Position numbers and translations under genes: made by a program. Below the pieces are notes generated by a model. It was given only the letters and a program-made list of their open reading frames with translations. It was not told where the DNA came from and did no database searches. Shown piece by piece: positions 1-6,518 of a DNA stretch of 14,302 nt. Within the stretch, counting starts at the first letter, position 1. Every line of letters begins with the position of its first letter. Source of the stretch: Xanthobacteraceae bacterium (lineage in GTDB: Bacteria > Pseudomonadota > Alphaproteobacteria > Rhizobiales > Xanthobacteraceae); the NCBI GenBank assembly GCA_030043175.1, contig JASHYD010001260.1:1-14302 (forward strand), written 5' to 3'.

Positions 1-713
1 TGATGGAGCGCTTCGCCATCGACGAAGTCTACGGGATGCATAATCTCCCGGGGCTGCCGGTCGGCGCGTTCTCGATCCGCAGCGGGCCGATCATGGCCGC
101 CACCGACAACCTCACGGTGGAGATCGAAGGTGTTGGCGGCCACGCCGCGCGACCCCATTTCGCGGTTGACCCCATCCTGGTCGGAGCCCACATCATCAGC
201 CAGCTGCAGTCGATCGTGTCACGCAATGTCGATCCGCTTGAGTCGGCGGTGGTTTCGATCTGTACATTCCATGCCGGTAACGCCGACAATGTCATTCCGC
301 AGACCGCACTTATGCGCGGAACCGTCCGCAGCCTCAGGCCAGAGGTGCGCGAACTCCTGCGCCAGCGGGTCGCCCAGGTGATCGAAGGTACCGCCCGGCT
401 CCACGGCGCCAAAGCGAATTTCACGTTGCGACCCGGGTATCCGGTGCTGTCCAACCACGAGCGCGAAACCGCCTTCGCGGCGGCGGTCGCCAGCGGTGTC
501 GCCGGCGCTGACCGCGTCGATACCGACATGGCTCCGGTGATGGGCGGCGAGGATTTTTCCTACATGCTTGAAGCGCGCCCGGGCGCCTTCATCTTTGTCG
601 GAAATGGCGACAGCGCCGGGTTGCACCACCCGCGCTACAATTTCAACGACGACGTCATTGCATACGGTACGTCCTATTGGGTGCGGCTCGTCGAAACCGC
701 GATGGCGGGGTAG
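1..713 (+). CDS. M20 family amidohydrolase (aminoacylase/hippurate hydrolase type), 5' end missing
   Basis: This is the C-terminal ~236 residues of a zinc-dependent M20 (M20D-like) amidohydrolase, a cytoplasmic enzyme group that removes acyl groups from N-acyl amino acids or related amides. Counting from the ATG at base 3, visible motifs are YGMHNLPGLP (about 10-19, His a likely metal ligand), GGHAARPH (45-52, the start of the dimerisation domain), GGEDFSYM (181-188) and GLHHPRYNFND (206-216, His a likely metal ligand). Family members are usually about 380-400 residues, and the N-terminal metal-binding part is absent. The gene therefore starts before the window, and the ATG at base 3 is internal (codons begin at base 3). 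The stop is TAG at 711-713. It converges on the transglutaminase-like gene and shows no link to it. The family call is firm; the substrate cannot be read from sequence. Confidence 0.9.
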   Translation, partial: MERFAIDEVYGMHNLPGLPVGAFSIRSGPIMAATDNLTVEIEGVGGHAARPHFAVDPILVGAHIISQLQSIVSRNVDPLESAVVSICTFHAGNADNVIPQTALMRGTVRSLRPEVRELLRQRVAQVIEGTARLHGAKANFTLRPGYPVLSNHERETAFAAAVASGVAGADRVDTDMAPVMGGEDFSYMLEARPGAFIFVGNGDSAGLHHPRYNFNDDVIAYGTSYWVRLVETAMAG

Positions 714-760
714 TCGATCACCTCGGCAATCTCACCGGATCAGAACCTCAATTCGAAAAC

Positions 761-808
761 CGCGCCGGGTCCCTGCCATGGCGAGGGACTGTTTGCGAGC
801 CGGGACCC
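761..808. other. Imperfect inverted repeats between convergent genes, possible weak terminator
   Basis: The 98-base gap between the convergent amidohydrolase and transglutaminase-like genes holds GTCCCT (769-774) facing AGGGAC (784-789). A competing longer-range pair is GGGTCCC (767-773) with GGGACCC (802-808). No clear T-run follows on either strand, so a Rho-independent terminator is only a possibility. Nothing else stands out in this gap. Confidence 0.25.
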
Positions 809-811
809 TTG

Positions 812-1648
812 TCATTCCTGCGTCTGCCAAGACGCCTGGGAGACGTTAAGTGTGATGGCCACGTCTTCCTGACTGCCCCCATAATGGGCGCCGCGCGTCG
901 GAGCGGCGCCCAGATAATCGAGGCCGACGGCAACGCGCACGTGCTGGTTAGTAGCACAGACGCCGGTGGTCGGATCGAAACCGACCCAGCCAAGGTCCGG
1001 CACGTGAGCTTCGGCCCAAGCGTGACCAGCATTGACGCTCCCGTTCTGGGCGAATGCACCTTCGCCGCGGAAATACCCCGCGACGTAGCGCGCCGGCGCG
1101 CCGAGAGCGCGTGCGACGGCAATGAAGACGTGGGCCAGATCCCGGGAGATGCCGCATCCTTTCTTGAAAGCATCGGCTGCGGAGGGCGCGGCTGATGCGG
1201 CTTGGGTGTCGAAGGCGATGTCGCGGTGTAGCCGCGCCAACACGTCGTGCAAAGTCGCAAGCCTGTTCGTCGCGGGCGGGCGGGCAAACTGCGCCGCATA
1301 GACACGGATCGCCTTGTCCACATGGGTCAGCGCGGTCTCGCGCAGAAACAGGGCGGGCGGGAACCGCTCTACGGCGCCCCGTACCACCCCGGCGGTGTCC
1401 TGGGTCTCCACCTCGCCCTCGACCAGGAAACGCAGCTCGCTGACCGGCCCCGCAACCGAGAAGGCGTGCGTGACATTGCCGAACGCGTCCTGCTGCGGCT
1501 CGAGCCGGGAGTCGGCGGACACGTCGATGCGCCAGTTTACCACATACTGGCCGGTATGGTTGCGCGGCGTCAGGCGCAGCGTCTGGATCACGCCCGTGCA
1601 CGGCGGGTCGTAACGATACACCGTTTCGTGCGCGACGCAGATGCGCAT
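812..1648 (-). CDS. Transglutaminase-like protein with catalytic Cys apparently replaced by Ser
   Basis: The 278-residue protein has the bacterial transglutaminase N-terminal beta domain (about 1-90: HETVYRYDPP, then a TLRLTPRNHTGQY segment) followed by a transglutaminase-like core (about 110-230). The family triad is Cys-His-Asp. His is present in GHAWAEAHVP (H209) and Asp in GWVGFDPTTG (D225). In the Cys motif, family members usually read G-V-C-x-D; here the aligned stretch is KKGCGISRDLAHVF (163-175), so Ser168 sits at the catalytic position and a Cys lies three residues earlier (C165). Nothing else looks decayed and the length is normal. It is the last gene of the ATP-grasp/alpha-E/transglutaminase operon, 80 bases after alpha-E, with a strong GGGAAGGG ribosome site. 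It may be a Ser variant, use C165, or be non-catalytic. Family call firm; activity uncertain. Confidence 0.9.
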   Translation of the reverse strand: MRICVAHETVYRYDPPCTGVIQTLRLTPRNHTGQYVVNWRIDVSADSRLEPQQDAFGNVTHAFSVAGPVSELRFLVEGEVETQDTAGVVRGAVERFPPALFLRETALTHVDKAIRVYAAQFARPPATNRLATLHDVLARLHRDIAFDTQAASAAPSAADAFKKGCGISRDLAHVFIAVARALGAPARYVAGYFRGEGAFAQNGSVNAGHAWAEAHVPDLGWVGFDPTTGVCATNQHVRVAVGLDYLGAAPTRGAHYGGSQEDVAITLNVSQASWQTQE

Positions 1649-1651
1649 GGA

Positions 1652-1659
1652 CCCTTCCC
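1652..1659 (-). promoter_or_regulatory. Strong ribosome binding site of the transglutaminase-like gene
   Basis: The minus strand reads GGGAAGGG three bases before the ATG at 1648-1646. This supports that start. It also suggests this gene is translated independently of alpha-E, despite the 80-base gap within the operon. Confidence 0.6.
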
Positions 1660-1728
1660 GCCATTTTGAGCAGCCGCTTTCGCCTACCCCGATGGCCCCT
1701 GCACGGCGGCAGGATAGGTGATGAGAGC

Positions 1729-2670
1729 TTACATCAAATACTGGGCGTTTACGGCGGCCCCGAGCGCATTGTTGTCAGCAATGAACTCAGTGATGAACTC
1801 ATGCAGGCCGGTCTGGAATATCTCGTCCATCCGGCTGTTCTGCAACCGCGTGCGGACGGCGCGGGCTTTGCGCTGCGCGTGCCCTTGGCGACCATAGGCG
1901 GTGGCGATCAAGTCGCAGAAGCGCACCAGATTCGCATAGCAGCTCGCCAGTGAGCGCGGCATCTGCTCGTTGAGGATGAGCAGGTCGGCGATGAGCCACG
2001 GCTTGAGGTTCTCGCGGTACACCCAGTGGTAGGCGGTGAGTGCCGATACCGTGCGCAGGATCGCAGCCCATTGGTAGTAATCAAGCGGGCCGCCAACGGG
2101 CTCATCCGCCGGTAGCAGCATGTGGTACTTGACGTCAAGAATGCGCGCGGTGTTGTCGGCGCGCTCAATGTAGAGGCCGAGCCGGGAAAACCAGTACGCA
2201 TCGTTGCGCAGCATGGTGCGGTAGGCGGACCCGTCAAAGCGCAAGGAGGTTTCCTGCACCCAGTGCAGGAAACGCAAGAATTCTTCCCGCGAAGAGGGGC
2301 CATTATTGAAGCGCCTGAGTTCGAGCCATGCGCCGTTAATGGTCTCCCAGGTCTCATTCGTGAGCGCAGTGCGTACTGCGCGGGCATTCTGGCGCGCAAT
2401 TTCTATGCAATTGCGAATGGACGATGGGTTCTCGACGGAGAACGAGAGGTATTCGGTGACGGTTTCCTCGCTTGCCTCGTTATAACGCGCGAAAAACGAG
2501 TTGCGACAGCCGGCCGTCGCCACCGCCGTCTCCCATTCGTTGGTGGTACCCACGTAGGCGAGTGGCAGGGCAGTGAGGCGGATGCTGGCCTCAAGAATGC
2601 GCGCCAGGTATTCGGCCCGCTCGACGTAGCGCGCGAGCCAGAAGAGATTATCAGCGGTACGGGATAGCAT
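1729..2670 (-). CDS. Alpha-E domain protein (DUF403)
   Basis: This 313-residue, mostly alpha-helical protein is recognised as the alpha-E family. It opens with the characteristic MLSRTADNLFWLARYVERAE segment, later has FSRLGLYIERADNTARILD (about 161-179), and ends in helical DEIFQTGLHEFITEFI. The length is typical and there is no signal peptide or membrane segment, so it is probably cytoplasmic. Comparative-genomics work on amidoligases places alpha-E proteins beside circularly permuted ATP-grasp and transglutaminase genes, but the molecular role is undetermined. The start is supported by GAGGG six bases upstream, and that site overlaps the TGA stop of the ATP-grasp gene. The two genes are nine bases apart and probably translationally coupled. 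Confidence 0.92.
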   Translation of the reverse strand: MLSRTADNLFWLARYVERAEYLARILEASIRLTALPLAYVGTTNEWETAVATAGCRNSFFARYNEASEETVTEYLSFSVENPSSIRNCIEIARQNARAVRTALTNETWETINGAWLELRRFNNGPSSREEFLRFLHWVQETSLRFDGSAYRTMLRNDAYWFSRLGLYIERADNTARILDVKYHMLLPADEPVGGPLDYYQWAAILRTVSALTAYHWVYRENLKPWLIADLLILNEQMPRSLASCYANLVRFCDLIATAYGRQGHAQRKARAVRTRLQNSRMDEIFQTGLHEFITEFIADNNALGAAVNAQYLM

Positions 2671-2673
2671 TGT

Positions 2674-2682
2674 CGGCCCTCA
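2674..2682 (-). promoter_or_regulatory. Stop codon / Shine-Dalgarno overlap (TGAGGG) coupling ATP-grasp and alpha-E genes
   Basis: On the minus strand the TGA ending the ATP-grasp gene is part of TGAGGG, whose GAGGG is the ribosome site for the alpha-E ATG six bases on. This indicates translational coupling. Confidence 0.5.
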
Positions 2683-4098
2683 TGCATCCAGCACCCAGGT
2701 ATCCTTGGTTCCACCGCCCTGGCTCGAATTGACCACCAGCGATCCGTTCTTGAGGGCGACCCGCGTCAGCCCGCCCGGCACGATGCGGGTGCGGTCGCGC
2801 CCTGTTAGCACGAAGGGCCGCAGATCGACGTGGCGCGGCGCGATGCCTTCCTCGACGAAGGTTGGACAGGTCGAGAGCGCGAGAGTCGGCTGGGCGATGA
2901 AGCCGTCCGGGCGAGCTTTGAGCTTGGCGCGGAAGGCCTCAATCGCGGCGCGATCGGACTTGGGGCCGACCATCATTCCGTACCCACCCGAGCCGTGAAC
3001 TTCCTTGACGACGAGCTGTTCAAGGTTATCAAGAACATACGACAGATGCTCCGGCTCGCGGCATCGCCAGGTCGGCACGTTTTTGAGGAGCGGCTCCTGC
3101 CCGAGATAGAACTTCACGATCTCGGGCATGTAGCTGTAGACGGCCTTGTCATCGGCAATTCCCGTGCCGACCGCGTTGGCGAGCGTGAGATTGCCGGCCT
3201 GGTAGACCGTCACCAGACCAGCAATGCCGAGTGCCGAGTCAGGCCGGAAGGCGAGCGGATCGAGGAAGTCGTCATCGATGCGCCGATAGATCACGTCGAT
3301 GCGTTTGAGCCCTTCGGTCGTGCGCATGTAGGCGAACTGGCCTCGGACCACGACGTCGCGGCCCTCCACCAGCTCGACGCCGAGCTTGTCGGCTAGAAAA
3401 GAATGCTCATAGTAGGCGGAATTGTAGATGCCGGGCGTGAGCAACACCACCGTCGGATCAGAGGAAGCGCTCGGCGGCGCCACCGATTTCAGGGTGGCGA
3501 GCAACTCATCAGGATAGTTTTCGACCGGCGCCACGCGATGACGCGCGAACAGCTCCGGGAATAACCGCATCATCACCTCGCGGTTCTCCAGCATGTAGGA
3601 GACGCCGGAGGGCGTGCGCACGTTGTCTTCCAGCACGTAGAACGTGTCGGCGTCGACCCGCACAATGTCAATGCCGGCGATGTGCACGTAAACGTCGTGC
3701 GGCACATTGATCCCGTTCATTTCCGGACGGAAGACTGGGTTCTGGAAGACCAGATCCTCCGGCACGATACCGGCGCGCAGCACCTCGCGTCGTCCGTAGA
3801 CATCCTTGATATAGAGGTTGATGGCCTTGACGCGTTGCTCGAGGCCAGCGCGTAAGGTCTTCCACTCGGACGCGGCGATGATGCGCGGCAGCACGTCAAA
3901 CGGGATCAGCCGCTCGGTGGATTCGGCCTCGCCGTAGACCGCAAACGTGATACCGATGCGCCGGAACAGCAACTCTGCCTCGCGACGGCGGCGATCAAGC
4001 ACGTCCGGCGATAAGTCGCCCAACCACTGGCCAAGGCCCGCATAGGCCGGCCGGACCTGGCCGTTGCTCCCCCTCATCTCATCGAACGCGAAGGCCAT
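2680..4098 (-). CDS. Circularly permuted ATP-grasp protein (DUF404/DUF407 type)
   Basis: The 472-residue protein belongs to the circularly permuted ATP-grasp family, predicted cytoplasmic ATP-dependent carboxylate-amine ligases. The diagnostic blocks appear in order: YVLEDNVRTPSGVSYMLENR (154-173), DVIYRRIDDDFLDPL (268-282), LVVKEVHGSGGYGMMVG (362-378, the nucleotide-binding glycine-rich loop and Lys), HVDLRPFVL (423-431) and SSQGGGTKDTWVL (458-470, the usual C-terminal signature). Length is typical and all blocks are intact. It is the first gene of the operon with alpha-E and transglutaminase-like proteins. Iyer and colleagues proposed that such clusters make or process small peptides or peptide tags; no product is established. 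The ATG at 4098 gives the customary MAFAFDEMRG start; a second in-frame ATG at 4077 is possible. Transcription probably starts in the 225-base divergent region upstream. Confidence 0.93.
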   Translation of the reverse strand: MAFAFDEMRGSNGQVRPAYAGLGQWLGDLSPDVLDRRRREAELLFRRIGITFAVYGEAESTERLIPFDVLPRIIAASEWKTLRAGLEQRVKAINLYIKDVYGRREVLRAGIVPEDLVFQNPVFRPEMNGINVPHDVYVHIAGIDIVRVDADTFYVLEDNVRTPSGVSYMLENREVMMRLFPELFARHRVAPVENYPDELLATLKSVAPPSASSDPTVVLLTPGIYNSAYYEHSFLADKLGVELVEGRDVVVRGQFAYMRTTEGLKRIDVIYRRIDDDFLDPLAFRPDSALGIAGLVTVYQAGNLTLANAVGTGIADDKAVYSYMPEIVKFYLGQEPLLKNVPTWRCREPEHLSYVLDNLEQLVVKEVHGSGGYGMMVGPKSDRAAIEAFRAKLKARPDGFIAQPTLALSTCPTFVEEGIAPRHVDLRPFVLTGRDRTRIVPGGLTRVALKNGSLVVNSSQGGGTKDTWVLDA

Positions 4099-4323
4099 AT
4101 TTGCCCCGGCGGCTGCTCGGCCGCGAACCCGAAGATCTAGCGAGCAGCATAGCGACTTTCACCCTCAGCAAAGCAAACTTTGCGCCAACCGCCACCCAAC
4201 CCTGGCTTGCGAGGGGGGTTTCAGGCGCGGCCGCGGCGATCGATGCCGCCGACCGCGCCAGGAGCGGCACTTTCAAATACCCCAGCCAAGCCTCGGCGGC
4301 TATTTTAGGGCCTTGAAGGCTAA
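4099..4323. promoter_or_regulatory. Divergent intergenic region carrying promoters for both flanking operons
   Basis: This 225-base gap lies between the ATG of the ATP-grasp gene (-) and that of the DUF2269 gene (+), so it should hold both promoters. I could not pick convincing -35/-10 boxes. Small symmetric elements are CAAAG-CAAA-CTTTG (about 4166-4179) and a GC-rich palindromic stretch around 4230-4255. GAAGG at 4315-4319 is the probable ribosome site for the plus-strand gene. Confidence 0.4.
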
Positions 4324-4803
4324 ATGCGGGTCATGGACACCTATCTTCTCGTCAAGACGCTGCACATCATCAGCGCGACGATCGTGTTCGGGACGGGAAT
4401 CGGCATCGCCAATTTCATGCTCCTTGGACATTTCAGTCGCGATCCGGCAGCACGTAGCTTCGCCACCCGCATGACTGTGCGCGCCGATTTCCTGTTCACT
4501 CTGCCCGCCGTGATCGTACAGCCGCTGAGCGGAGCCTGGTTGATCTTCTACGGCGGATTTGCCTGGAATGACTATTGGCTGGTGCTGACCTATGCCTTGT
4601 ATGTGCTGGCTGGCGCCTGCTGGCTCCCGGTGGTGGCGATCCAGATGCGCCTGAAGGCGATGCTTGAAGCGCAGGCGCAAGGCGCGCCCTTCGATGAGGC
4701 CGGCTGCAGGCGTATGTTTCGCTGGTGGCTCATGCTCGGTTGGCCGGCTTTCGGCGGACTGGTGGTGGTATTCTGGCTCATGGTCGCCAAGCCGACATGG
4801 TAG
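4324..4803 (+). CDS. DUF2269 family integral membrane protein
   Basis: The 159-residue protein has about four hydrophobic helices: LLVKTLHIISATIVFGTGIG (about 8-27), a segment around 55-75 with LFTLPAVIVQPLSGAWLIFY, a segment around 83-105, and a last one around 136-156 ending FWLMVAKPTW. The TLHIISATIVFGTG start with a conserved His is typical of DUF2269 proteins. Their function is unknown; the His-containing helices suggest possible cofactor binding, but that is speculation. GAAGG lies four bases before the ATG at 4324 and thirteen before a second ATG at 4333, and family members usually begin near the second (MDTYLL). The start is therefore uncertain by three residues. It is the first gene of a tight three-gene operon. 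Confidence 0.85.
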   Translation: MRVMDTYLLVKTLHIISATIVFGTGIGIANFMLLGHFSRDPAARSFATRMTVRADFLFTLPAVIVQPLSGAWLIFYGGFAWNDYWLVLTYALYVLAGACWLPVVAIQMRLKAMLEAQAQGAPFDEAGCRRMFRWWLMLGWPAFGGLVVVFWLMVAKPTW

Positions 4804-5912
4804 CGCGTGTCCTCATCATCGGTGGCTATGGTCATTTCGGCAGCTATATCGCGCGCAGCCTCGCGGGCGATGCCGAAATCAGGCTCTTGGTGGGCGGACG
4901 TTCCGTCACCAAGGCACAAGCCTTCATCGCCGCCATTCGGCCCGTCCATCCCGCCGAAGCCCATGCGATCGACATCAACGGCGACCTGTCTGAGGCGCTC
5001 TCGCGGGTTGCTCCCGATGTGGTCATTCACACGAGTGGGCCATTCCAGAGCCAGGATCATCGGGTCGCCTGCGCCTGCGTCGTAAAGGGCTGCCATTACC
5101 TCGATCTTGCCGACGCGCGCGATTTCGTTGCAACCATCGGTCGCCTCGACGCTGCGGCCAAGGCCCGCGACGTGGCGGTCGTTAGTGGTGCGAGCTCGGT
5201 GCCGTGCCTGACCGCAGCAGTAGTCGATGCCTATCGGCCATGTTTCGCCCGACTGCACGCGGTCGACTATGGAATAAGCACCGCTCAGCACACCAATCGC
5301 GGCCTCGCGACAACGTCAGCGGTGCTGAGCACGGTCGGCAAACCGATGACGATGCTGCGCGACGGACGCATGAAGACGGTGTACGGCTGGGAGGACACCC
5401 ATGCCGAGCACTACCCCGGGCTGGGCTGGCGTTTGTTCGGCAATTGCGACATCCCCGACCTGACGCTGTTTCCAGCGCGCTACCCGACGCTGGGGTCGAT
5501 GCGCTTTGCCGCGGGGCACGAGCTCAGGCTGCTTCATCTCGGAACCAGGGCGCTGGGCGCGCTGGTTCGCCTTGGATTGATCAAGTCACTCGATCGACAT
5601 GCGCTCTTCCTCCTGCGCCTCGCCGGCCTGTTCGACCCGCTCGGATCGGGGCGCAGCGGCTTCCATATGATCCTTGCCGGCACCGCACACGACGGTCGAG
5701 CCAAAAGGTGCCGCTTCCATCTCATCGCCCGATCAGGACACGGCCCTTATATTCCCTGCATTCCGGCGATTGTGCTATCGCGACAGCTCGCCCGAGGACT
5801 ATTGAAGATGCGCGGCGCCACGCCTTGTCTCGACCTGATCGACCTCGACACCTATCTCAAGGCGCTCGAGGGGCTCGATATCAGCGTTGTGAGGGATGCC
5901 GGCGATGCCTGA
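4797..5912 (+). CDS. Saccharopine dehydrogenase-like NAD(P)-binding oxidoreductase
   Basis: The 371-residue protein begins with a Rossmann beta-alpha-beta unit, RVLIIGGYGHFGSYIARSL (4-22), followed by VGGRS (32-36), the usual start of saccharopine-dehydrogenase-like proteins. Later blocks are VVIHTSGPFQSQDHRVA and KGCHYLDLADARDFV, which fit the same family, and a C-terminal part with GPYIPCIPAIVLSRQLARG. True saccharopine dehydrogenases are only distant relatives; this group is uncharacterised and its substrate is unknown. The start is ATG at 4797, overlapping the TAG of the DUF2269 gene (ATGGTAG), because upstream codons fall inside that gene and lack family sequence. No clear ribosome site is visible, which fits translational coupling. 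The 3' end overlaps the DCC gene. Confidence 0.85.
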   Translation: MVARVLIIGGYGHFGSYIARSLAGDAEIRLLVGGRSVTKAQAFIAAIRPVHPAEAHAIDINGDLSEALSRVAPDVVIHTSGPFQSQDHRVACACVVKGCHYLDLADARDFVATIGRLDAAAKARDVAVVSGASSVPCLTAAVVDAYRPCFARLHAVDYGISTAQHTNRGLATTSAVLSTVGKPMTMLRDGRMKTVYGWEDTHAEHYPGLGWRLFGNCDIPDLTLFPARYPTLGSMRFAAGHELRLLHLGTRALGALVRLGLIKSLDRHALFLLRLAGLFDPLGSGRSGFHMILAGTAHDGRAKRCRFHLIARSGHGPYIPCIPAIVLSRQLARGLLKMRGATPCLDLIDLDTYLKALEGLDISVVRDAGDA

Positions 5913-6357
5913 GGTCTCCGCCCAGGCCTACAGCTATCGCGGCGACCCGATCGTCCCGCCGTTTGAGGATAGTCGCGCGCTGTTCGTGTTCGACGGCGCA
6001 TGCGTCCTGTGTTCAGGCGGCGCCAGCCGGTTGATGCGCCTTGACGTACGGGCAAAGGTGAACTTCACGTCAATGCAGGGGACGCTGGGCCAGGCGCTCT
6101 ATCGCCATTATGGGGTCGATCCGAATGAGAGCTACTTGTTGGTCGCCAGTGGTCGAGCGTTTACCGCCTCGCGCGGCTATCTGGAACTCTGCGCCATCAT
6201 CGGCGGCTCTTGGCACCTGCTGCGCATAGGTAAGCTGATCCCGGAACGTTGGCGCGATGCCGCCTACTCAAGGATAGCCCGCAACCGCTACCGCTGGTTC
6301 GGTCATGCCGAACACTGCGCGCGGCTCACGCCGCAACAACGGACCCGATTGCTGTGA
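5905..6357 (+). CDS. DCC family thiol-disulfide oxidoreductase-like protein (DUF393)
   Basis: The roughly 150-residue protein carries the family signature FDGACVLCSGG, in which the DGxCxxC motif gives a CxxC pair at about residues 33 and 36. The rest (FTSMQGTLGQALYRHYG; ASRGYLELCAIIGGSW; IARNRYRWFG) is typical of DCC proteins, named for an Asp-Cys-Cys pattern and predicted to be thioredoxin-fold redox proteins. Experimental function is largely unknown. I prefer the ATG at 5905, nine bases after GAGGG (5891-5895), over the ATG at 5896, which directly abuts that site. The preferred start overlaps the end of the dehydrogenase gene by eight bases. There is no signal peptide, so it is probably cytoplasmic. 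It is the last gene of the operon and is followed by a likely terminator. Confidence 0.87.
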   Translation: MPEVSAQAYSYRGDPIVPPFEDSRALFVFDGACVLCSGGASRLMRLDVRAKVNFTSMQGTLGQALYRHYGVDPNESYLLVASGRAFTASRGYLELCAIIGGSWHLLRIGKLIPERWRDAAYSRIARNRYRWFGHAEHCARLTPQQRTRLL

Positions 6358-6495
6358 CGCTGCTGTAGGAAACTATGAACCCCGCTGCCGGAACGATCGT
6401 ATCCAAAGCAGGGATGGCGTGAGGGGCCTCCACGCTTGGACCAAATCGACGAAACCCACGCAAGCCAATTCAGCGATTTTGCATTCGTATCATAG

Positions 6496-6518
6496 GCCGC
6501 GCCGAACTACGGCGCGGC
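6496..6518 (+). terminator. Rho-independent terminator-like hairpin between convergent genes
   Basis: A perfect 9-base stem, GCCGCGCCG / CGGCGCGGC, with the 5-base loop AACTA is followed on the plus strand by TCGCTTTT. It probably ends the DUF2269-dehydrogenase-DCC operon. The minus-strand side lacks a T-run, yet the loop contains the stop codon of the ndvB-like gene, so the hairpin may also stabilise or end that transcript. The preceding 6358-6495 stretch shows nothing else. Confidence 0.65.

Noticed and set aside
2122..2667. A 181-codon plus-strand frame over the alpha-E gene
   Set aside because: It is a shadow of the conserved minus-strand alpha-E protein, with no recognisable family.
2830..3396. 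A 188-codon plus-strand frame over the ATP-grasp gene
   Set aside because: It is antisense to intact ATP-grasp motif blocks. Its composition is shadow-like, with many His, Asp and Glu residues and no pattern.
4166..4179. Short inverted repeat CAAAG-CAAA-CTTTG in the divergent gap at 4.1-4.3 kb
   Set aside because: The five-base arms are too short to separate from chance. It is noted only within the intergenic entry, not as an operator.
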